A stretch of DNA of 64,000 nt from NCBI GenBank assembly GCA_010672825.2, contig JAAHFU020000001.1:2604001-2668000 (forward strand), in the 5' to 3' direction. This DNA is from Leptolyngbya sp. SIO1E4. Lineage in GTDB: Bacteria; Cyanobacteriota; Cyanobacteriia; Phormidesmidales; Phormidesmidaceae. This document shows, in pieces, positions 19,652 to 27,676 of the stretch. The notes beneath the pieces are model-generated. The model was given only the letters and a program-made list of their open reading frames with translations, did no database searches and had not been told where the DNA came from. Position 1 is the first letter of the stretch. Every line of letters starts with the position of its first letter. The translations under genes were made by a program, and so were the position numbers.

Positions 19652-20026
19652 CGACTACTCTCCTCCTCTTGGTTTCGACAGTTCTCTTGCAGATTTGTTA
19701 AGAGTCATAGATATCAACCAGCCTACCAGACTTGCCACCCTCGAAATTCCTAAAAGCAAGTTTAGGAAAGTTGGTTGATGGACTGATTGAGCGATCGCTA
19801 GAAGCAATCAGTAATCTCAATGCTCAACCGATCCAAACCTAGGGTGATCAGTCGACTGGCAGGATTGTATAAAGAAGTGTAACCAGTATGAAAACTCTGT
19901 GCAATAGAATCCCTATGCCCTGAAGCTTGAGCATTGCCGAATAGGCCTCATGATAATCAGCGAGGCCGTTGTCAACAGGACAATAGCAGGGACTTCGATT
20001 GGTATGGAACCGTAAGGAGAAAACAG
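19652..20026. other. Divergent promoter region, psbB / ferredoxin
   Basis: These 375 bp separate psbB from the ferredoxin gene. They hold the psbB leader with a strong ribosome site and a candidate psbB promoter (TATACA on the minus strand at 19866-19871). The ferredoxin ribosome site AAGGAGA lies at 20014-20020. No gene or long repeat was seen. Confidence 0.5.
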
Positions 20027-20335
20027 ATGGCAGTCATTAAGTTTCTTGAAGAAGACAAAGAAGTGATTGCAGCAGATGGGGCAAATCTTCGTTACAAGGC
20101 AATGGAAAACGGAATTGACCTTTACACCCTGGTTGGCAAGATGATGAATTGTGGGGGATATGGTCAATGTGGCACCTGTGTTGTAGAGATTGTTGAGGGA
20201 ATGGAGAATTTATCTCCTCGCACGGCTGCTGAAGAACGGAAGCTACGGAAGCGCCCTGATAGCTGTCGTTTGGCTTGCCAGGTGATTGTGAATGGCCCTG
20301 TTTCTGTACGCACCAAGCCAACGGTTAAAAAGTAG
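20027..20335 (+). CDS. [2Fe-2S] ferredoxin
   Basis: A 102-aa electron carrier with cluster ligands Cys42, Cys48, Cys51 and Cys84 ([11 protein letters not shown] and RLAC). The C-x5-C spacing differs from the C-x4-C of the main photosynthetic PetF, so this is one of the low-abundance ferredoxins of cyanobacteria. The ATG at 20027 follows AAGGAGA at good distance; a longer frame starting upstream at 19934 has no ribosome site and is rejected. It lies divergent from psbB and before psbM, which suggests a photosynthesis-related redox role (inference). Confidence 0.94.
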   Translation: MAVIKFLEEDKEVIAADGANLRYKAMENGIDLYTLVGKMMNCGGYGQCGTCVVEIVEGMENLSPRTAAEERKLRKRPDSCRLACQVIVNGPVSVRTKPTVKK

Positions 20336-20482
20336 AGTGGTTAGTCTGTCCTGGATCGAAATGCATGTCGTGATGCTCCTAACCCGTTGCCTTTAACCTA
20401 TTGACCTTAACCAATCAATTGTCGAGATGTCGTAGACTAGAGGCGTGCTGTTTAAATTGTGCATGAGAGTAGGTTTTAAGCT

Positions 20483-20593
20483 ATGGAAGTTAACAATCTT
20501 GGGTTCGTGGCCAGTATCCTGTTTGTTCTAGTTCCGACAGTATTCCTTTTGATTCTCTATATCCAGACTTCTACTAAGCAAACGGGGTCTTAA
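20483..20593 (+). CDS. psbM: Photosystem II reaction centre protein M
   Basis: A 36-aa single-span thylakoid protein ([20 protein letters not shown], then [16 protein letters not shown]) that matches PsbM, located at the PSII dimer interface. It is too short for ordinary gene calling. The ATG is preceded by a weak GAGAGTAGG. It lies 147 bp after the ferredoxin gene on the same strand. Confidence 0.96.
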   Translation: MEVNNLGFVASILFVLVPTVFLLILYIQTSTKQTGS

Positions 20594-21016
20594 AACCTAT
20601 CGCTGGATCAAAAGGTTTACGTTTCTGGGGCTGCTTTCCAAAGTGACGCGACCAAAGTGGGCTGCGAGAAGATCAGTTTCAGACTGCTTCTGTTATAGAT
20701 GTTTGATTGTTCTTCATGCTGTGAACTGCCCTGACTCTGGTTACAGTTTCTAGGTTGGATTGCTTGATGTAATCTCAAAACACTGGGAGTTTTTGCTCCC
20801 AGTGTTTTTTGCAGGGCTTCTAGGGTAAAGCTTTGAAATAAACTGTCTTAGAAAGCCATGGAACAGCAGATAGTTAGGGCATTCTATCTGTACTCAAAAG
20901 CATAGAAGGCAAAACTCTGGTGCTGAAGCCAGGTACCTCCTCAACAGCGGTGCAGTTTAATCGTCAGCCTTCTAGCTTGATCGATACGGCAATGGCTAGT
21001 GGATACACCAATATCA
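20594..21016. other. Intergenic region between psbM and the Anbu gene
   Basis: The region holds one clear intrinsic terminator (20779-20810), which could serve psbM. The remaining 200 bp contain no recognised gene and presumably include the promoter for the Anbu gene. Confidence 0.5.
20779..20810 (+). terminator. Rho-independent terminator downstream of psbM
   Basis: AACACTGGGAG (20779-20789) pairs with CTCCCAGTGTT (20796-20806) around a 6-nt loop and runs into six T (20805-20810). An A-run on the left side could make it bidirectional. It lies about 185 bp past psbM. Confidence 0.85.
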
Positions 21017-21793
21017 ATGACTTACTGTCTAGGGGTTCTTGCTCGTCAAGGGTTAGTACTAGCAGCTGACTCTCGCACCAATGCAGGCGTCGATTACATT
21101 TCTTCTTATCGCAAGCTGTTTGACTTTTCGCTATCGGGCGATCGCGCTTTGATGCTTTGTACCTCGGGTAGCCTCTCCATTACCCAAGCTGTGCTTCATA
21201 CCTTAGAGCGCGACATTATTGTCAATGCCGACATCAGCCTCCATACTCTGCCCACTTTATATGACGTTGCCCGATACATTGGCAGCTGCATTCGCAAGTT
21301 GCAAGAGGTGGATCGGGCCTGGTTAGAAAAAGACAATATTGACTTTCAATGTAATTTTTTGCTCGGTGGGCAAATTCAAGGCGAAACGCCTCAGCTCTAC
21401 CTGATTTACAGTCAGGGCAATTGTATTAGCAGTACTCCAGAAACCCCGTTTCTACAAATTGGTGAGACTAAGTATGGTAAGCCCATCTTGGATCGGACCA
21501 TAACGTTTGAGTCATCTTTGGATGAAATTGCCAAATGTGCCTTACTGTCCATTGATTCCACGATGCGATCCAACCTGTCGGTGGGGCCCCCTATCAATAT
21601 GGTGATGTACGAAACCGATAGCTTTGAGATCCAACATCGGGCTCAATTTCGTGCTGGCGATCCTTACTTAATCAAAATGCGCAGTCATTGGGAAGTGGCC
21701 CTGCGCCAGGCCGCTGCCCGGATGCCTGATATCGAGTGGAATCAAAACTCATTGCCTGTCAGCCCTGATTTAACGGATATTGCGCAGCCTTGA
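21017..21793 (+). CDS. Anbu-type proteasome-like peptidase
   Basis: A 258-aa Ntn-hydrolase of the Anbu family (ancestral beta-subunit). With the start at the ATG, the N terminus is MTYCLGVLARQGLVLAADSR. Removal of Met exposes the catalytic Thr; Asp17 and Lys32 (mature numbering, in AADSR and YRKL) fill the other proteasome active-site positions. Known Anbu proteins self-assemble into open helical rings. A GTG six codons upstream would bury the Thr and is rejected. The partners usual in other bacteria (alpha-E domain protein, ATP-grasp, transglutaminase-like) are not adjacent. The substrate is unknown. Confidence 0.9.
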   Translation: MTYCLGVLARQGLVLAADSRTNAGVDYISSYRKLFDFSLSGDRALMLCTSGSLSITQAVLHTLERDIIVNADISLHTLPTLYDVARYIGSCIRKLQEVDRAWLEKDNIDFQCNFLLGGQIQGETPQLYLIYSQGNCISSTPETPFLQIGETKYGKPILDRTITFESSLDEIAKCALLSIDSTMRSNLSVGPPINMVMYETDSFEIQHRAQFRAGDPYLIKMRSHWEVALRQAAARMPDIEWNQNSLPVSPDLTDIAQP

Positions 21794-21831
21794 TAGCGAT
21801 TAGCTGTCAACCATACATCTCTGATGGCTGA

Positions 21832-24504
21832 TCACCGTCTGCGGCTACTGCCCCGTGAACTGGAGGAACGCCTTGAGCTGCTAGAGGCGCTGCGGCGACT
21901 TGACGAGGAGGAACGCGAACGATGGCTGCTGCTAGAGGACCGGGAGGATGAAGTGCTGTAGGAACTCGATGAAGACGATCGCTTACGCGCTGCTTTTGTG
22001 CGATGGATAGCTTTGCGGGCTAGGCGTTCTGCCGTTTGTAAGGCTTGTCGAGCCTGGCCAGCGTTTGCATATTGGGTGAAGAGAGCCTGACCGGTTGCTT
22101 GGCGAATAGCCGCGTCGTGGGTCATCAGTTTAGTGGCTTGATCAAGGTCGGTGCGACCCTGGCCGCGCGCGTCAAAATCCATCACCAGCGATCTCACCCT
22201 GCCTGCTTCCTGCACGAGCTTAGCCAAATAAACAAATAGAACAAGTCGCAAGGCTTGGTCACGGGCTGCACAGGCTCGAAAATACTCTTGATCTTGGGCG
22301 CGATGGCGAGCGATATCTATCTCTGCTTGAGCTTCTTGCAGGCGTGGATCAGGTTGGCCGGCAGCGAAGATTCCTAAAAATCTGACAGTCACGAATTGAG
22401 TGGTTTGTTGAATATAAGTTTCTACCTCAGCCAGTTCGCGACTGAGATGAACTTCGGCAGATTGGATAAGCTGTTGGCGCGTCAGGATTGATTGCAACAG
22501 AATTTCAGCGTTCTCCAACTGCGATTTGAGTGTTTCAATTTCCTGGCTAACCTCCGCTAACGCTTGCACCGGAAAATCGTTTTGCTGATGTAGATAGGGG
22601 AACGTTTTCTCGTGTGCCTGCTGGAGGATCTGGTTCGCATCATCCAGAGCCGAAGCTAGATCAGTCCAGTTACTGGCAGGATATTGCTGGATGGTCTGCC
22701 AGGCTGCAGTCGCCTTCTGTTGAGATAGGGAAACGAGGCGATTGTGCTCAGCCGTCAAATCCTTGAGGGCATGTTGATTGTGCTGATGGTGATCGCGCCA
22801 GACGGTGGCCGTTTCTTGGGCCTGGGAGCTGGCTTCTGCTAGCTGAGATAAGAGCCCGGAGATGGCGTAATAGCTGCCCTCCCGTAGCTGTTGTCGTAGT
22901 TGCTCCAGGATGTGTTCAAGGGTGGCTTGGTGGTCGTGCAGTTGGGGCGGGCGATACCCTACCTGGGTGATGGCCTGGATTTCGGCTTGCTGATCGTCAT
23001 AGCGCTGAAAGGTTTCACTCAGCGTAGCCATCCAATTCATCACCTGCTCAATGTTGCGGCAGTCTTCCACGACTTTCAGGTAGAGCCGATCACGGTTGAG
23101 GGTCGTCTCTGCCGCTGCAATGCAGCGATCAATGCCGCAAAAGGCTTCTATCGCTGGGAGCCCTAAACTGTTGGGGAGCAATGTCTCCAGCGTTTGGCGG
23201 CGGGCGCGTGTGGCTGCTAGGGTTTCGGGTGCTGCAGTCACTGCCCACTGCAGGTGACCAATAGTGTGATCAACCCGTTCTATCCGCCCCAAGATGCCAT
23301 AGTGATCAATCTGCTTCGGCTTAGCTTGTTTTAACGCTACTTTCAGAGGGGTGTCTTTAATCTTGCCTTGAATTGCTTCGAGGTGTGACACTAGCCCTTG
23401 GCTTACCTGAGTTTGGTGCTTATTTAGCACAATGGCAGGGTTGAGGAGCGTCCGCAGCTCATCGTCAGACATGTTGAGGATGCGATCGTACTTGCCAACA
23501 AAAGCGAGGTACAGCATCTCCCAGGCTTCTACCCGTTTGACTAAAGGAAGCTTCAATTGGTGGGGATCTTCCTGGAGGTGAGCATGGATCTGAAATGCCT
23601 GATCCAATGCTTGCCGGGCTTCAGCCAAGCGGGTCTTCACCTGTTGTGTCAGTTCGGGATAGCGTTCTCCATCGCTCTCTGAAAACAGCTGATAAGGCAG
23701 GGTGTTTTCCGGGGCTCCACCTGTCAAAAGCTGTTCACACCACATGAGTAAGTTTGCAATGCGGTTTTGCAGTGTTTCTAAATGAGCGTTCAATTGTTTG
23801 CGGCGGCGTCTTTGTAGCGCCACTATCCCGACAGTTCCTCCGCCGAGCAGCGTCAACCATCCCCCCGCCATGATCGCTCCACCCGAGTCGTTAGTAGCTG
23901 TGACGGTGGTTCCTTGACCGATGTCTGAACTGCCCAGGGGACTCGTCACCGAGTTGGGGCCACCCACTTCGGCGCTGCTGGTGGGAACCCCCACTAAGGC
24001 AGCCATTTCCTGTAAGCCTGCGGTGAGCCCCCAGGTGGCATCTTGGGTGGCAATTTTTTCCCGAACGCTGCGCTTAATCCCTTCAAGGGCGGCGTCATCG
24101 GTGTCGAGGGGTGTGTTGTAAAGCGTTTCCCCATAGGTGATGCTAACGGCATAGGGGAGATCGGTTGCAGTCGTTGCTTCTAATGCGATCGCGGCTCTCT
24201 CAAAAGAATCGGTCTGGGTTAAGTCTCGCAGTCCAGCCTCGGCTTCTACGCTATCTAGCAAATTAAACCAGGCATCTTCGGTCTCGGGACGTGCATCGGT
24301 GAGAAAAACTAAAACTTTGTATCCATCATCAGCCCAAGGCTTGGCTGCCTCACAAACGGCTGCTTGATCCACATATTGAATGCTGTCAATCTGCAGCGCT
24401 GCGTACGGGCAGATGCCCTGCGCACTGGCAGGAGCATCTAACGCTATCGCTAAGGGCAGGCCTAATAAGAACAGCGATCGCACGTATGAAGATTGAGAAG
24501 ACAT
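21832..24504 (-). CDS. TPM-domain membrane protein with coiled coil and Ser/Arg-rich tail
   Basis: An 890-aa protein. It has a signal peptide ending near APASAQG, a TPM domain (about 30-190, as in Psb32/YgcG proteins), a linker, one membrane segment (about 212-235), and the basic stretch QRRRRKQ marking the cytoplasmic side. A long helical region of several hundred residues with coiled-coil character follows. The last 50 or so residues are almost only Ser and Arg with a few Lys, Thr and Tyr. TPM domains are linked to photosystem or membrane-protein quality control; this one's role is unknown. The ATG at 24504 is preferred to an upstream TTG because the signal peptide then begins normally. Confidence 0.8.
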   Translation of the reverse strand: MSSQSSYVRSLFLLGLPLAIALDAPASAQGICPYAALQIDSIQYVDQAAVCEAAKPWADDGYKVLVFLTDARPETEDAWFNLLDSVEAEAGLRDLTQTDSFERAAIALEATTATDLPYAVSITYGETLYNTPLDTDDAALEGIKRSVREKIATQDATWGLTAGLQEMAALVGVPTSSAEVGGPNSVTSPLGSSDIGQGTTVTATNDSGGAIMAGGWLTLLGGGTVGIVALQRRRRKQLNAHLETLQNRIANLLMWCEQLLTGGAPENTLPYQLFSESDGERYPELTQQVKTRLAEARQALDQAFQIHAHLQEDPHQLKLPLVKRVEAWEMLYLAFVGKYDRILNMSDDELRTLLNPAIVLNKHQTQVSQGLVSHLEAIQGKIKDTPLKVALKQAKPKQIDHYGILGRIERVDHTIGHLQWAVTAAPETLAATRARRQTLETLLPNSLGLPAIEAFCGIDRCIAAAETTLNRDRLYLKVVEDCRNIEQVMNWMATLSETFQRYDDQQAEIQAITQVGYRPPQLHDHQATLEHILEQLRQQLREGSYYAISGLLSQLAEASSQAQETATVWRDHHQHNQHALKDLTAEHNRLVSLSQQKATAAWQTIQQYPASNWTDLASALDDANQILQQAHEKTFPYLHQQNDFPVQALAEVSQEIETLKSQLENAEILLQSILTRQQLIQSAEVHLSRELAEVETYIQQTTQFVTVRFLGIFAAGQPDPRLQEAQAEIDIARHRAQDQEYFRACAARDQALRLVLFVYLAKLVQEAGRVRSLVMDFDARGQGRTDLDQATKLMTHDAAIRQATGQALFTQYANAGQARQALQTAERLARKAIHRTKAARKRSSSSSSYSTSSSRSSSSSHRSRSSSSSRRSASSSSRRSSSSRGSSRRR

Positions 24505-24764
24505 GGTAAGTCTCTGGCACAACAATACTTGGCACAACAATACACAGACGCAATAGGAATGAGGCCACCATCGTGAGTCTGAATCCGATGTTGGCTGTAC
24601 AGCTGATGGATTATTCCCGTTTTAGGGCACTCGGCTTCAGTCTCTTTGAGCGCCCGCAAAACCTGGCTTCAACCTAAGTGTGACGGTTTACAGATAGCCG
24701 TCCCATAAAGTTATTGAGAATTTTTTCTGCGATCGCTAAAGCCAGATTATCGTTGACCCTGTTG

Positions 24765-25325
24765 TCAAGAAACCGTAGTCTCATCAGCGGCTGTTCGCGG
24801 CTGCAAAAATTCCAGCACCTCATCGCACCAACTAATCCAATCTTGCTCGTAGCGGATGCCCCGTCGCAGGGTGAGATAGCGGTATTGTGCCTGTTTTGAT
24901 GGATGGGGATTGGATTGATGGCAAGTTTCCATTTCTTGGTAGCGCGATAACTGTTCGAGGTGAACCTTTCGGCGTCGCTGGATTTCGTGAGCTAGGAGTG
25001 CGTCGGGGAAATCGGCCCCCCCTAGCACCTTCACTAATAAGTCTTCTCGAATGGGAGCAGGCTCCGTGGGCTCTGGATACCAGCGCTCAAGTTCCCGCCG
25101 TCCGGCTTCCGTGATGGCATAAATTTTCTTGTCTGGCTTGCCCGTTTGAGGGATGAGGTCGAAGTCTACCCAACCTTGTTTCTCCATCTTTCCCAGCTCG
25201 CGATAAATCTGCTGCTGGCTCGCCTTCCAGTAGCAGCTCACAGTTTCTTCAAATCGCTTGCTGATGTCATAACCGCTGGAAGGCTGCTCAGAAAGGACTG
25301 TCAAGATGGTGTGTGCCAAAGCCAT
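24765..25325 (-). CDS. PadR family transcriptional regulator
   Basis: A 186-aa protein with an N-terminal winged helix (MALAHTILTVLSEQPSSGYD, then a recognition region QQQIYRELGKMEKQGWV, and the wing GKPDKKIYAITEAGRREL) and a C-terminal helical dimerisation region rich in charged residues. The start was set at the Met that begins the PadR domain; the frame extends 22 codons further with no family match. It is divergent from an RND efflux operon. The 115-bp gap between them contains two palindromes, so it is probably the local repressor of that pump (inference). Confidence 0.9.
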   Translation of the reverse strand: MALAHTILTVLSEQPSSGYDISKRFEETVSCYWKASQQQIYRELGKMEKQGWVDFDLIPQTGKPDKKIYAITEAGRRELERWYPEPTEPAPIREDLLVKVLGGADFPDALLAHEIQRRRKVHLEQLSRYQEMETCHQSNPHPSKQAQYRYLTLRRGIRYEQDWISWCDEVLEFLQPRTAADETTVS

Positions 25326-25342
25326 GGACAGAGAATCCGAAT

Positions 25343-25360
25343 TTGAATTGACATATTCAA
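25343..25360. promoter_or_regulatory. Candidate PadR operator 1, overlapping a promoter
   Basis: TTGAAT-N6-ATTCAA is a perfect inverted repeat. A -35 like TTGACA (25348-25353) and a -10 like TATACG (25370-25375, 16-bp spacer) for the efflux genes overlap it. Confidence 0.45.
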
Positions 25361-25390
25361 TAAGTTGAGTATACGCTCTAACGTAATACA

Positions 25391-25415
25391 CAACAATTTT
25401 TCTATCAAATTGTTG
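25391..25415. promoter_or_regulatory. Candidate PadR operator 2
   Basis: CAACAATTT-N7-AAATTGTTG is a perfect 9-bp inverted repeat in the gap between the padR-like gene and the efflux adaptor gene. Symmetry extends imperfectly on both sides (GTA...TAC). Confidence 0.55.
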
Positions 25416-25440
25416 AATACAAACTTTCTGGGTATTCTCT

Positions 25441-26808
25441 ATGGTCTCTGATCCTGGAATGCTGCCGACAGTCGTGCCACCTTCTCCTACCGATGAATCC
25501 CCTGTAGACCGTCAAGCACGTCCACGTTGGAGGCGGTATGCCTGGGGACTACTGCTGCTGGCGATCGCCTCTGGAATTGGCGGTGTGTTTTATCGGCAAT
25601 CTGCAGCCCGCGACAGCCCTACCCCTGAGCTGACAGAAGCGCTGCCTGTAGACGTGATTTCCGTTGAACCTGTCGAGCGCTACACCACAGAGCGAGAGTA
25701 CACCGGAGAATTGGTGGCTGGGCGGAGCAGTGTCTTAGGATTTGAGCGGGCGGGTACGGTTGTGAACATTTTTGTCGACGAGGGCGATCGCGTCGTTGCC
25801 GGACAACCTCTGGCCCAGCTAGACATTCGTACGTTGGAAGCGCAACGCCAGCAGTTAGAAGCGCAGCGGCAAGAAGCGGTGGCTCAGTTGCGAGAACTGC
25901 AGTCCGGGCCGCGTCAGGAGGATATTGTCACCGCTGAGGCGGCTGTCGCAGAACTAGAGCAGCAAGTTGAACTGGCCAGGTTACAGCGCGATCGCCGCGA
26001 AGACCTCTACGCCCAGGGAGCCATTGCACGAGAAGAACTCGACCAGGAAACCTACAACACCGGGGCTCTGGAAAAGCGTCTAGCTCAAACCCAAAGCGAG
26101 CTGGCCGAGTTGCAGGCAGGAACCCGGAGCGAGCAGTTGGACGCCCAAACCGCTCGGGTGAGCCAGCTAGATGCCCGACTGCAGCAAATTGACGTAGATC
26201 TGGAAAAAAGCACGCTGTATGCGCCCTTCGATGGTACTGTCGGTACCCGCTCCGTGGATGAAGGCGTGGTTGCAGGGAGCGGGCAAACGGTGCTGAGTCT
26301 GGTGGAAGCTGGGCCTCTGGAGGCGCGGGTAGGGATTCCCCCTGCGATTGCAGACACCCTCACTCTGGGGCAAGCGCAAACGGTGCGTTTGGGCGACCGC
26401 ACCTACTCTGCCCCTATTACGGCCCTGCTGCCAGAGTTAGACGCCACGAGTCGCACGGTGACAGCTGTGGTGCAAATTCCAGCCGCAGATCTAACAGTCG
26501 GGCAAACCGTACGCTTGGTGCTCACCGAAACTCAAGACACTCAAGGATTTTGGCTACCCACTACTGCCCTCGTTCCCGGAGAAAGGGGGCTTTGGTCGGT
26601 CTATGTGTTGACCGAGCCGGATGCTGCAGAAACTTCGGGTGAGACGTCAGCAAATATGTATACAGTGGGTCGTCGTGATATAGAAGTGATTCACACAGAG
26701 GGCGATCGCGCCCTCGTGCGGGGCACGTTGCAGGCTGGGGAACGAGCCATCACATCAGGCACCCACCGCATCGTGCCCGGTGAAGTTGTGCAATGGGTGC
26801 CCGAGTGA
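25441..26808 (+). CDS. RND efflux periplasmic adaptor (membrane fusion protein, HlyD/AcrA type)
   Basis: A 455-aa adaptor that links an inner-membrane RND pump to an outer-membrane channel. It has an N-terminal cytoplasmic tail, one membrane anchor (about 33-50), a lipoyl half (FERAGTVVNIFVDEGDRV), a long coiled-coil hairpin rich in Glu/Gln/Arg (about 130-240), the second lipoyl half (LYAPFDGTVGTRSVDEG) and beta-barrel and membrane-proximal domains. The start is an ATG. The matching pump follows about 870 bp downstream but an unrelated gene stands between. No outer-membrane TolC gene is nearby. Confidence 0.92.
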   Translation: MVSDPGMLPTVVPPSPTDESPVDRQARPRWRRYAWGLLLLAIASGIGGVFYRQSAARDSPTPELTEALPVDVISVEPVERYTTEREYTGELVAGRSSVLGFERAGTVVNIFVDEGDRVVAGQPLAQLDIRTLEAQRQQLEAQRQEAVAQLRELQSGPRQEDIVTAEAAVAELEQQVELARLQRDRREDLYAQGAIAREELDQETYNTGALEKRLAQTQSELAELQAGTRSEQLDAQTARVSQLDARLQQIDVDLEKSTLYAPFDGTVGTRSVDEGVVAGSGQTVLSLVEAGPLEARVGIPPAIADTLTLGQAQTVRLGDRTYSAPITALLPELDATSRTVTAVVQIPAADLTVGQTVRLVLTETQDTQGFWLPTTALVPGERGLWSVYVLTEPDAAETSGETSANMYTVGRRDIEVIHTEGDRALVRGTLQAGERAITSGTHRIVPGEVVQWVPE

Positions 26809-27031
26809 GCAGGCAAGCGAAGAACTCTGGCAGGAGGGTGGCCTCGGCTGCGGGGCTTGCAGGATGGACGCGATGTACATTAGCCGCGATCGCTTCCCCG
26901 ATTATCTCAATGCCTTTATGACCCGAGTGGATCAGTGCTGAGTGCCCCCAGCGGAACCGAATTAAGCATCATGAAAATGGAACATGAGAAATTCGGTACA
27001 GTCTGAACAGAGTTTCTAAGGGATAAGCAAG

Positions 27032-27649
27032 ATGGCCTTTAGCACTTATAAAACCACTCGCGCTGTGGTTCAGGACTACAAGATTGTTTATCAAGAGGCA
27101 GACTTTATTCATCCTCTGTCGTTCAACCTCAGTAATTACTTCCGAGAAGATCTTTTAGCATTTCTCCAAGATGGTGTAGTCGATAATTCTGAATATGCCA
27201 TTTGCGAAAATTTGATTGCGCCTATCTTAAAAGAAATCTGGAAGTCTTATCGCCAACACTTTTTGCTCTGGAGCCATGAGAGTTTCCGCTATGACAATAT
27301 TTTGGTCGGCGTTCCAGACTATATTTTGGCCGCGCGATCGCCGCTTGGAAAAGTGATTATGGGACAACCCTATTTACTAATCGTAGAAGCTAAGCAGGAT
27401 AACTTTGATGAAGGCTGGGGACAATGCATTGCAGCGATGATTGCGGCTCAGAAGCTTGATCAAGATGGTTCGCAAACTGTTTTCGGTATTGTTTCTAATG
27501 GTAATGTTTGGGAGTTTGGCAGATTGGTGTCAGACAGTTTTACTAAGAATAGAACTGTTTATCTCCTACAGGATTTAGAGAATCTATTTGCTGCAGTAAA
27601 CGCTATTTTTTCTGATTGCGAAAAACAAATTCTTGCTTCTGTGAGCTAA
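27032..27649 (+). CDS. PD-(D/E)XK-like protein of unknown function inserted in the efflux operon
   Basis: A 205-aa soluble protein with the pattern VPDYIL (about residue 92) and LLIVEAKQDNF (about 114). This fits the PD-x(n)-E-x-K active site of the restriction-endonuclease-like fold, though nuclease activity is not shown. Codon use is visibly more AT-rich than in the adaptor and pump genes on either side, which suggests later insertion. It begins with ATG, 223 bp after the adaptor and 27 bp before the pump gene. Similar proteins occur in cyanobacteria as stand-alone hypothetical genes. Confidence 0.72.
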   Translation: MAFSTYKTTRAVVQDYKIVYQEADFIHPLSFNLSNYFREDLLAFLQDGVVDNSEYAICENLIAPILKEIWKSYRQHFLLWSHESFRYDNILVGVPDYILAARSPLGKVIMGQPYLLIVEAKQDNFDEGWGQCIAAMIAAQKLDQDGSQTVFGIVSNGNVWEFGRLVSDSFTKNRTVYLLQDLENLFAAVNAIFSDCEKQILASVS

Positions 27650-27676
27650 AAAAACTGGCCTTTCAGGACAGAACCC

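Noticed and set aside
19934-20026. N-terminal extension of the ferredoxin frame
   Set aside because: The ribosome site AAGGAGA and the family start lie at 20014-20029; the upstream part is leader sequence.
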